Assembly: GCA_015489565.1 (NCBI GenBank)
Contig: WFZM01000043.1
Location: 1-30,716 of the forward strand
Source of the DNA: Patescibacteria group bacterium
Lineage (GTDB): Bacteria; Patescibacteriota; Minisyncoccia; Phycocordibacterales; UBA2100
Direction of reading: 5' to 3'
DNA length: 30,716 nucleotides
The position numbers and the translations under genes are program-made. A model generated the notes under the pieces. The model was not told the DNA's origin. It saw only the letters and a program-made list of their open reading frames with translations, and did not search any database. Shown here in pieces: positions 26,304-30,706 of this stretch. Position 1 is the first letter of the stretch. Each line of letters opens with the position of its first letter.

Positions 26304-26696
26304 ATGGTCAGAAAAACAAGGAAAAAGCTTGCTTACTATTCTTTAAACATCTTTTTGATATCAATCATGTTTTTGGCAAGCGTGTTTCTTGCACGAGCTT
26401 CTTGGTTGGCCTATCATCGCTATGCTTTTGCAAAAGAAAGAGCAGAGAGGGAGTCTCAGCGCCTAAAGCTTTCCAAAGAACATGAGTCCGAACTAAAAGA
26501 AAAATTGGCTGAGCTCAAATCAGACTTTGGGGTTGAAAAGATATTGAGAGAAAATTATTCTTACGCATTGCCCGGAGAGAGACTTTTGCTTATAATAGAT
26601 GAGGTGGATGTGGGTAGAGAAAGTGAAGGTGAAGGTGAAGGTGAAGATGGAAGGCTGTGGTGGTCCTTTCGTAATTTTTGGCCGATGCGGGATTAG
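26304..26696 (+). CDS. FtsB/DivIC-like septum formation initiator
   Basis: A 130-residue bitopic protein: basic N-terminus, one membrane helix (about 12-34), a Lys/Glu-rich coiled coil (about 40-76), then GVEKILRENYSYALPGERLLLIID (76-99), the conserved end of the FtsB/DivIC family. These proteins join FtsL and FtsQ in the cell-division complex. The C-terminal tail contains an imperfect GGTGAA repeat (near 26625-26645) encoding an EGEGEGE stretch. The TAG stop (26694-26696) lies inside the tRNA-Gly gene, so the CDS and tRNA overlap by 10 bases. A TAAAAT at 26292-26297 is 6 bases before the ATG, so the message may be leaderless. Confidence 0.82.
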   Translation: MVRKTRKKLAYYSLNIFLISIMFLASVFLARASWLAYHRYAFAKERAERESQRLKLSKEHESELKEKLAELKSDFGVEKILRENYSYALPGERLLLIIDEVDVGRESEGEGEGEDGRLWWSFRNFWPMRD

Positions 26697-26757
26697 TTAA
26701 GTGGTATAACGCAAGCTTCCCAAGCTTGAGTCGGGGGTTCGATTCCCCCATCCCGCA
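26687..26757 (+). tRNA. tRNA-Gly (anticodon CCC)
   Basis: A 71-nt tRNA. Acceptor GCGGGAT pairs with ATCCCGC, discriminator A. D arm GTTA/TAAC; anticodon arm CAAGC, loop TTCCCAA, GCTTG, so anticodon CCC (codon GGG). T arm GGGGG, TTCGATT, CCCCC. CCA is not encoded. Its first 10 bases are the last codons and stop of the FtsB-like gene. Confidence 0.96.
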
Positions 26758-26758
26758 C

Positions 26759-26783
26759 AAAAGCACTCGTTTAGAGTGCTTTT
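26759..26783 (+). terminator. Intrinsic terminator after tRNA-Gly
   Basis: Arms AAAAGCACTC and GAGTGCTTTT (10 bp) around GTTTA, followed by a T run, 2 bases after the tRNA. Confidence 0.9.
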
Positions 26784-26795
26784 TGTAAGGGGTGA

Positions 26796-26884
26796 GCAAG
26801 GCAAACTGCTTTGCCTTGCGTGGGGAAGCGAAAAGAGCGAGTAAATTTTGACTACACTTATAAGTGAAGGCGCAAGAGTCAAAA
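26796..26884 (+). other. Hairpin-rich block after tRNA-Gly (type A-like)
   Basis: No gene is seen here. A hairpin has arms GCAAGGCAA and TTGCCTTGC around loop ACTGCT (26796-26819), then after 5 bases GAAGCGAA (26825-26832). Next, an outer pair TTTTGACT (26846-26853) and AGTCAAAA (26877-26884) encloses the perfect palindrome CACTTATAAGTG (26855-26866). The order (NCTRCT hairpin, GAAKCGAA at +5, outer repeat enclosing a CAC..GTG palindrome centred on TA) is the same as after tRNA-Arg. No copy of the tRNA-Gly end is found. Confidence 0.65.
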
Positions 26885-26901
26885 ATGAGCATTCTGCTAA
26901 T

Positions 26902-26930
26902 TTGAAATTCGTGTAAAAAACGGGTATAAT
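26902..26930 (+). promoter_or_regulatory. Sigma70-type promoter of the glutaredoxin gene
   Basis: TTGAAA (26902-26907) and TATAAT (26925-26930), 17-base spacer, the best match to the consensus in the window. The start of transcription would be near 26937, 25 bases before the ATG. Confidence 0.75.
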
Positions 26931-26961
26931 ACCTTCTGTTATTATTAGTTAATTAAGTATT

Positions 26962-27213
26962 ATGTCAGACGAAAATACACAAAAACAGGTTGTTATTTAT
27001 TCAACACCTACATGTCACTTTTGTGAAGCGGCTAAGAATTTCTTTAACCAGAATAAAATAGCTTATATTGATTACAATGTTCAAGAAGATCAGGATAAGG
27101 CTCGTGAGATGGTAGAGCGCTCAGGTCAGATGGGTGTTCCGGTTATCTTTATCGGTGATGACATGGTTATTGGATTTGATGAGCCTAGAATCAGAGAGCT
27201 CTTGGGCTTGTAA
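26962..27213 (+). CDS. Glutaredoxin-like thiol-disulfide oxidoreductase
   Basis: An 83-residue glutaredoxin/NrdH-type protein in the cytoplasm. The redox motif is CHFC (Cys18 and Cys21 in STPTCHFCEAAK), the cis-proline motif is GVPVIFIG (Pro60), and the conserved GFD near residue 73 closes the glutathione/thioredoxin-fold signature. It could reduce the C-terminal cysteine pair of the class II ribonucleotide reductase or help the peroxiredoxin encoded 1.2 kb away; this is inference. It stands alone between its own promoter and a terminator. The leader is A/T-rich (TTAATTAA) with no Shine-Dalgarno sequence. Confidence 0.92.
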   Translation: MSDENTQKQVVIYSTPTCHFCEAAKNFFNQNKIAYIDYNVQEDQDKAREMVERSGQMGVPVIFIGDDMVIGFDEPRIRELLGL

Positions 27214-27237
27214 AATTTAATCCATAATTGAGTAAGG

Positions 27238-27260
27238 CCGCGAGTTACTCGCGGTTTTTT
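27238..27260 (+). terminator. Intrinsic terminator after glutaredoxin gene
   Basis: Arms CCGCGAG and CTCGCGG (7 bp) around TTA, followed by six Ts. The T run also overlaps the -35 of the tRNA-Arg promoter. Confidence 0.9.
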
Positions 27261-27306
27261 ACTTTTGTTTGAAATATGGTATATTACATGCACCTTTTAA
27301 AAGGTG
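27258..27306 (+). promoter_or_regulatory. tRNA-Arg promoter and leader palindrome
   Basis: TTTACT (27258-27263) and TATATT (27280-27285) with a 16-base spacer. The presumed start point falls at a perfect 16-bp palindrome, CACCTTTTAAAAGGTG (27291-27306), which ends one base before the tRNA. It could be a processing signal or an operator; the sequence does not decide. Confidence 0.5.
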
Positions 27307-27307
27307 G

Positions 27308-27379
27308 GCTCCCGTAGTTCAATGGATAGAACAAGTCCCTCCTAAGGATTAGATGCAGGTTCGATTCCTGCCGGGAGCA
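27308..27379 (+). tRNA. tRNA-Arg (anticodon CCT)
   Basis: A 72-nt tRNA. Acceptor GCTCCCG pairs with CGGGAGC, discriminator A. D arm GTTC/GAAC; anticodon arm AGTCC, loop CTCCTAA, GGATT gives anticodon CCT (codon AGG). T arm GCAGG, TTCGATT, CCTGC. CCA is not encoded. Its 3' end from the T-loop onward is repeated three more times in the next 500 bases. Confidence 0.95.
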
Positions 27380-27380
27380 C

Positions 27381-27409
27381 AAATATCACGCTGGAAAGCG
27401 TGGTATTTT
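27381..27409 (+). terminator. Terminator-like hairpin after tRNA-Arg
   Basis: Arms AAATATCACGCT and AGCGTGGTATTT pair with one mismatch around GGAA, with only a short T run (4 Ts) at the end, one base after the tRNA gene. Confidence 0.65.
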
Positions 27410-27585
27410 GCTCACGGAGCAAAAGTATCTACTTACTTTTGCGTTAGGAATCGAAAGGCTTTGCTATTTCGCACGCAATGTCGCACTGCTAGCAGTGTGG
27501 TATGAGTACGACAGCAAAGCCCGGGCAGGAAACTCTTAGTGAAACCGAGCGCGTAAGCGCGAAGGGTGAGCTTAGAGTTTGACGC
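27410..27585 (+). other. Structured non-coding block, type A, after tRNA-Arg
   Basis: No gene is seen. In order: a hairpin with arms GCAAAAGTA/TACTTTTGC and loop TCTACT (27419-27442); GAATCGAA (27448-27455); outer arms GGCTTTGCT (27457-27465) and AGCAAAGCC (27513-27521) around the palindrome CACTGCTAGCAGTG (27484-27497); then CCCGGGCAGGAA (27520-27531), which can pair with the following tRNA-end copy (27589-27599), enclosing a stem with arms AAACTCT/AGAGTTT and the inner hairpin GAGCGCGTAAGCGCGA (27547-27562). The block downstream of tRNA-Ser(CGA) has a matching CAC.GCTAGC..TGTGG hairpin and a matching GAGYGCGNNAGCRCGA hairpin. Confidence 0.6.
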
Positions 27586-27878
27586 CGATTCCTGCCGGGA
27601 GCACCCGATAAGCTATATTGCAACTGCAAACGCAGTTGCAATGGCAGCACAAGGCATGTTATGTATAATACTACATTGTGCAACTACCTGTTATGGTGCG
27701 GTAATACATAATCATGTCACATATCTTGTGCCGCCATTTTAGCTTGTCGAGTGCCCCGGCCTGCCGGGAGCACCCGATAAGCTATATTGCAACTGTAAAA
27801 ACAGTTTCAATGGCCGCATAAGCGGTTTTTGCAATTTTTTACATGCGAGTAGGCTTGAGTTGAGATTGCCGGGAGCAC
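27586..27878 (+). repeat. Array of tRNA-Arg 3'-end copies
   Basis: The tRNA-Arg 3' end (T-loop to one base past the discriminator) recurs at 27586-27604 (19 bp exact), 27760-27773 (14 bp) and 27867-27878 (12 bp). The first two are each followed by the same CCGATAAGCTATATTGCAAC sequence, making a 36-bp direct repeat (27591-27626 and 27760-27795). Similarity continues for about 25 more bases, including a hairpin in which the C-G pair closing the loop becomes T-A. The last copy is followed by sequence leading into the HIT gene and may mark the old chromosomal junction. Confidence 0.92.
27594..27760 (+). other. Structured non-coding block, type B, between tRNA-Arg 3'-end copies
   Basis: No gene is seen. 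A strong three-way-junction fold can be drawn: outer stem 27594-27615 with 27740-27760 (about 19 of 21 positions pair, one bulge), 2-base spacer, side hairpin TTGCAACTGC/AAAC/GCAGTTGCAA (27618-27641), inner stem ATGGCAGCACAAG (27641-27653) with CTTGTGCCGCCAT (27725-27737), and a TTT-type joint. The tRNA-end copy itself forms part of the outer stem. A degenerate second version follows (27774-27866). Confidence 0.65.
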
Positions 27879-27918
27879 TAAACTTTACTTTTTCTTCTTG
27901 CTGGTGTATAAAGTTCGT

Positions 27919-28374
27919 ATGGAAGAGTTTCCGGTATATAAGCACCTTGGAACTAAGTTTGAGTATTTAGTCATTAAAGATTTTGAGTTCTGGCGTCTTT
28001 ATCTGCACCTTAGGCAGTATCCGTATATAGGCAGGTGTTAAGCGGCCTCTTTTCGTGTAGATGCCAAGTGTGTTCTAGATATGAGAGAGTGTGAGAGGCG
28101 CGAGTTGTTTAAAGTGGTTTTCCCGGTATGGGGCAGGGCTACAAAAAAGCTTTTTGGACACAATCCGCAAAACGCAGATGTTGCGTGTTTTTCAAATGAG
28201 TGGAAACATTTGCACTGGCACTTTATACCACGCTTTGACGAAGTTGTATTGTATAGCGGCTATATATTTAAGGACAAAAATCCCGGTGCTAACTACTCAC
28301 CATACCCAAAAAAGGAGCTGCCGCATGAATTTATGGTACAACTTGTTGCTGATATGAGAGACGCAATAAGGTAG
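27919..28374 (+). pseudogene. HIT-family hydrolase gene interrupted by one in-frame TAA
   Basis: Read in one frame from the ATG at 27919 to the TAG at 28372, this encodes a 151-position HIT-like protein with a single stop, TAA at 28039-28041 (position 41). The first part (YKHLGTKFEYLVIKDFEFW) and the part after the stop (VLDMRECERRELFKVVFP) form one continuous fold. The histidine triad HLHWHFI is intact at about 97-103 and is followed by PRF. HIT proteins hydrolyse nucleotide conjugates such as dinucleoside polyphosphates or AMP derivatives. One base change would repair the stop. The downstream piece alone could start at ATG 28081 but lacks the N-terminal strands. It could be a fresh pseudogene, an assembly error or a recoded stop; I favour the first two. 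Confidence 0.75.
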
Positions 28375-28376
28375 AT

Positions 28377-28411
28377 AAAAGCACCCGCCTGCTACGCAGG
28401 CGGGTGCTTTT
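28377..28411 (+). terminator. Bidirectional terminator between HIT gene and peroxiredoxin
   Basis: Sixteen-base perfect arms, AAAAGCACCCGCCTGC and GCAGGCGGGTGCTTTT, around TAC. A/T-rich on both sides, so it can stop transcription from both converging genes. Confidence 0.95.
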
Positions 28412-28437
28412 AATTTTATCTTTTATTTGTTGTTTAC

Positions 28438-29040
28438 TTAGATTTTCCCCACAAGGTCAAGACCTGGATCCAAAGTGTCTTCTCCGGGTGTCCAGCTTGC
28501 CGGACATACTTTACCGTCATGCTCTTTTACAAACTTAGCCGCTTGCAATTTGCGTAGCAACTCTTTAGCAGAACGGCCTATGCTATTGTCGTTAATTTCA
28601 GACAACACAATCTTGCCTTCCGGGTCTATAAGGAAAGTTCCTCTTAGAGCAACTCCTTCTTCTTCTATTAATACGCCAAAAGATTCAGAGAGTACATGGT
28701 TAGGGTCTGCAGCCATTGGGAACTTAACTTTTGATATAGCCTTAGAATCCTCGTGCCATGCTTTGTGTACATACACGGTATCTGTAGAAACCGAAATGAT
28801 TTCAGCTCCTTCCTCTTTAAACTTTTCATAATTGTCAGCCAACTCTTCAAGTTCAGTAGGGCAGACAAAAGTAAAATCTGCAGGGTAGAAGAACAAAACT
28901 GTCCACTTACCCTTGTAATCTTCAAGAGATACTTTGCGCACCTCATCTTTTTCAGGATCGTAAACCTCAAACTCAAAATTTGGCACCGTATCGCCAACTG
29001 AATAAGGTCCGAAAGCAAAATAATCTTCTTTGTATTCCAT
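28438..29040 (-). CDS. 2-Cys peroxiredoxin (AhpC/Prx1 type)
   Basis: A 200-residue cytosolic peroxidase that reduces hydrogen peroxide and organic hydroperoxides. The peroxidatic cysteine is Cys60 in FYPADFTFVCPTE; the resolving cysteine is Cys179 in a KVCPASWTPGE segment near the C-terminus. SVSTDTVYVHKAWH and the LRGTFLIDPEGKI stretch are standard family motifs. Length fits typical 2-Cys peroxiredoxins. The reductant is not encoded next to it; the glutaredoxin at 26962 is a candidate partner. The leader on the minus strand is A/T-rich (TTAATTAA again) with no Shine-Dalgarno sequence. Confidence 0.95.
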   Translation of the reverse strand: MEYKEDYFAFGPYSVGDTVPNFEFEVYDPEKDEVRKVSLEDYKGKWTVLFFYPADFTFVCPTELEELADNYEKFKEEGAEIISVSTDTVYVHKAWHEDSKAISKVKFPMAADPNHVLSESFGVLIEEEGVALRGTFLIDPEGKIVLSEINDNSIGRSAKELLRKLQAAKFVKEHDGKVCPASWTPGEDTLDPGLDLVGKI

Positions 29041-29098
29041 ATTAGTTTTATTTATTAATTAACTTATAATCTACCATAATCCATGCCTCCGCAAGCTT

Positions 29099-29122
29099 TT
29101 ACACTTTGGAGAAATAGTGTAA
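29099..29122 (+). other. Small hairpin upstream of a possible short transcript
   Basis: Arms TTACACT and AGTGTAA pair around TTGGAGAAAT, 20 bases before the ATG at 29142. It could be a leader structure or an operator for the divergent peroxiredoxin gene. Confidence 0.4.
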
Positions 29123-29141
29123 GTTTTGTATAAGGAGTAGC

Positions 29142-29333
29142 ATGGATACACTAATTTTAGCAGTTTATAATAATTTGGCAAGTTTTTCGGAGCTTATCAA
29201 ACGCATAGTGCATAGAATGAACATAGTTGATATGCACAGAACAAATAAAAATAGTGCGGGAAGCTTTGGAATATTGAAAAACTACAAACAATGGAGGTTC
29301 AACCCCCATTGTTTGTTATTGTATGTTTTTTAA
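29142..29333 (+). CDS. Doubtful 63-residue open frame with strong Shine-Dalgarno sequence
   Basis: This is the only strong Shine-Dalgarno match I noticed in the window: AAGGAG four bases before the ATG. The product (MDTLILAVYNNLASFSEL..., ending CLLLYVF) is not recognised. A hairpin with 11-bp arms (29284-29316), followed by a T-rich stretch, lies within its last codons, so the region may instead be a small RNA ending in a terminator, or a decayed gene. It fills the otherwise empty 29041-29411 gap; after 29334 I see nothing. Confidence 0.25.
   Translation: MDTLILAVYNNLASFSELIKRIVHRMNIVDMHRTNKNSAGSFGILKNYKQWRFNPHCLLLYVF
29284..29316 (+). terminator. Terminator-like hairpin in the 29.1-29.4 kb gap
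   Basis: Arms ACAAACAATGG and CCATTGTTTGT (11 bp), with an inner GGT/ACC pairing, followed by TATTGTATGTTTTTT. It would end a plus-strand transcript from about 29.1 kb. Confidence 0.55.
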
Positions 29334-29411
29334 GGTTTGCTTTATGATAGTGATTAAGCCACACTGTGCAGATAACTTATAGTTTATACAGCTCAGCAAC
29401 AGTTGAGATCT

Positions 29412-30149
29412 TTAAAAGTTATTTATTAACTTGACTACACGAATGCGTGAGTACTGGTCTTTTAAAAAGTTAATATCAGTCCATCCAAGACTTTTTGCCA
29501 TAGACTCTATTTCACTTTTTTGCCAAGGGTCAAATTCTATAAAAAGTGAAGCACCGGGCTTCATGTAGCCTTTGGCATTTTTAAGTAAGTCTTCTATAAA
29601 AAATAGTCCCCGCTTTTTACTAAACACAGCTTCCAGTGGCTCAAAAAATAGCACAGACCAGGAGAATTTTGTATATTTAAAATTGCCTGAGACGTAAGGA
29701 GGGTTGGTAAGTATGAGATCATATTTGCCGGAAATTTTATCAAAAACATCACTTTGAACAAGCTCTATATTTTCAATATCGTTTATTTTGGCATTTCTTT
29801 TTATTTGTTTTATTGCCCGTAAATATTTGTCCGAGAGGGTAACGCGTGCATGTGGAAAATTTTTGGCCATAGCAAGCCCCATAGCTCCGGAGCCTGCAAA
29901 TATATCCAGCACTTTTAAGTTTTTAGCTTCTTTAAATTCCGGAAAAACATATCGTTCCAGCCAAAATTCAGTTTCAGGCCGGGGAATAAGAACTCTGTAC
30001 TTAAGGTCGATATTTAAGTTTAAAAAAGGTTGCCAGCCCAGCAGGTAAGCTAGCGGATAACCCAGTTTCAATCTGAGAAGGTCAAAGTAAAACCACAATG
30101 ACTTTTTGTTCTTATATTTTTCTCTTAATAAAAAATCTTCATCTTTCAT
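29412..30149 (-). CDS. prmC: PrmC/HemK-type release-factor glutamine methyltransferase
   Basis: A 245-residue SAM-dependent methyltransferase that methylates the GGQ glutamine of peptide chain release factors. IPRPETE (55-61), the SAM-binding DIFAGSGAMGLA (82-93) and the catalytic NPPYV (149-153) are all present. The N-terminal helical domain is shorter than usual (about 50 instead of 80-100 residues), which gives a compact protein, while YPLAYLLGWQPF (31-42) keeps the substrate-binding signature. It is co-directional with and downstream of tRNA-Ser(CGA), but separated from it by 420 bases of structured non-coding DNA. No Shine-Dalgarno sequence is seen before the ATG. Confidence 0.9.
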   Translation of the reverse strand: MKDEDFLLREKYKNKKSLWFYFDLLRLKLGYPLAYLLGWQPFLNLNIDLKYRVLIPRPETEFWLERYVFPEFKEAKNLKVLDIFAGSGAMGLAMAKNFPHARVTLSDKYLRAIKQIKRNAKINDIENIELVQSDVFDKISGKYDLILTNPPYVSGNFKYTKFSWSVLFFEPLEAVFSKKRGLFFIEDLLKNAKGYMKPGASLFIEFDPWQKSEIESMAKSLGWTDINFLKDQYSRIRVVKLINNF

Positions 30150-30206
30150 ATTTTTGTTTTGGTAATACGGCTTGTTTAGCAGCTCCCAGTTGTCTTGGTT
30201 GCGGAG

Positions 30207-30370
30207 CCCCGGGCACTAGATGAGCCAAAATACTTATGTTGTGCAGGTGTAAAACATAGAATTGAAGACAAGCTTTAGTTAGTGTATCTTTATTAACATA
30301 TCACCGTTTTGACAACACAAGTATTGCAAAAACGAGAAGTTTTAGCAATGTGGCTCATCTAGTGCCGGGG
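30207..30370 (-). other. Structured non-coding block, type B, between prmC and tRNA-Ser(CGA)
   Basis: No gene is seen. Terminal inverted repeats CCCCGGGCACTAGATGAGCC (30207-30226) and GGCTCATCTAGTGCCGGGG (30352-30370) match except for one inserted G. Inside lie an inner pair, 30229-30241 with 30313-30325 (12 of 13), and a side hairpin TTGCAAAAAC/GAGAA/GTTTTAGCAA (30324-30348). Read on the minus strand the order is outer stem, CA, side hairpin, inner stem, loop, inner stem, TTT, outer stem: the same as the block after tRNA-Arg (27594-27760). Confidence 0.7.
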
Positions 30371-30388
30371 CGGAGGGTGTGGGACTTG
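30370..30388 (-). repeat. Copy of the tRNA-Ser(CGA) 3' end
   Basis: GCGGAGGGTGTGGGACTTG (19 bp, plus-strand reading) is identical to 30572-30590, the 3' end of tRNA-Ser(CGA) from the T-loop to one base past the discriminator. It lies 202 bp downstream of the gene in its own direction and abuts the type B block. CTCCGC on the far side of that block (near 30201-30206, minus strand) may be a shorter third copy. Confidence 0.9.
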
Positions 30389-30538
30389 GCCACCTTCCCT
30401 ATAAAACATAGTCGTGCTATCGCACTCCTTGTTTTATAGGGTCGCGACCCCGTCGCCGCTTCCGCCACAGCGCTAGCGGTGTGGCGGGCTTCGCGTGCGG
30501 CTCTTTTCAAGCTCCACACCTTTCTAACAAAAATCTCA
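30389..30538 (-). other. Structured non-coding block, type A, after tRNA-Ser(CGA)
   Basis: No gene is seen. Hairpins, in plus-strand coordinates: CCCTATAAAACA (30397-30408) with TGTTTTATAGGG (30430-30441), enclosing TCGTGCTATCGCACTC (30412-30427); the palindrome GGGTCGCGACCC (30439-30450); and CCGCCACA (30462-30469) with TGTGGCGG (30480-30487) around a GCTAGC centre. On the minus strand the last two recognisable parts read CACCGCTAGCGCTGTGG and GAGTGCGATAGCACGA, close matches to the corresponding parts of the tRNA-Arg block. Confidence 0.6.
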
Positions 30539-30558
30539 ACACAAAAGCTATTTCGTGT
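30539..30558 (-). terminator. Terminator-like hairpin after tRNA-Ser(CGA)
   Basis: On the minus strand, ACACGAAA/TAGC/TTTTGTGT (one G-T pair) is followed by TGAGATTTTTGTT, 14 bases after the tRNA. Confidence 0.5.
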
Positions 30559-30572
30559 CTCGTTTTTGTTTG

Positions 30573-30656
30573 CGGAGGGTGTGGGACTTGAACCCACATG
30601 CGCTTGCGCGCGCCGCATTTCGAGTGCGGTCCGTTACCAATTCCGGGCAACCCTCC
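30573..30656 (-). tRNA. tRNA-Ser (anticodon CGA)
   Basis: An 84-nt class II tRNA on the minus strand. Acceptor GGAGGGT pairs with ACCCTCC, discriminator G. Anticodon arm CCGCA, loop CTCGAAA, TGCGG gives CGA (codon UCG). The long variable arm (GCGCGCAAGCGC) marks serine. T arm GTGGG, TTCAAGT, CCCAC. CCA is not encoded. Confidence 0.95.
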
Positions 30657-30678
30657 TTATTAATTTTATCTCAAAGCA

Positions 30679-30706
30679 ATTCTATACCATTATTAATTTT
30701 TTGCAA
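30679..30706 (-). promoter_or_regulatory. Probable promoter of tRNA-Ser(CGA)
   Basis: On the minus strand TTGCAA (30701-30706) and TAGAAT (30679-30684) have a 16-base spacer; the tRNA begins 22 bases after the -10. Confidence 0.5.

Noticed and set aside
27594..27760. Integron attC sites for the type B blocks
   Set aside because: They are palindromic with side structures, but I see no GTTRRRY-type core sites, no cassette genes and no integron integrase.
27586..27878. CRISPR array at the tRNA-Arg repeats
   Set aside because: Repeat lengths vary (12-36 bp), spacers are unequal and structured, the repeats match the tRNA, and no cas gene is present.
27489..27945. Open frames on the minus strand in the tRNA-Arg array with repeated LQYSLSGAPG
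   Set aside because: The repeated peptide is just the translated tRNA-end repeat; there is no start signal or protein-like composition.
28039..28041. TAA in the HIT gene as a reassigned sense codon
   Set aside because: TAA ends other genes in the window, including the giant surface protein, leucyl aminopeptidase and MscS, so it is a normal stop here.
29284..29316. T-arm-like sequence (GGAGG, TTCAACC) as a tRNA remnant
   Set aside because: No acceptor, D or anticodon arm surrounds it; it is better explained as a terminator hairpin.
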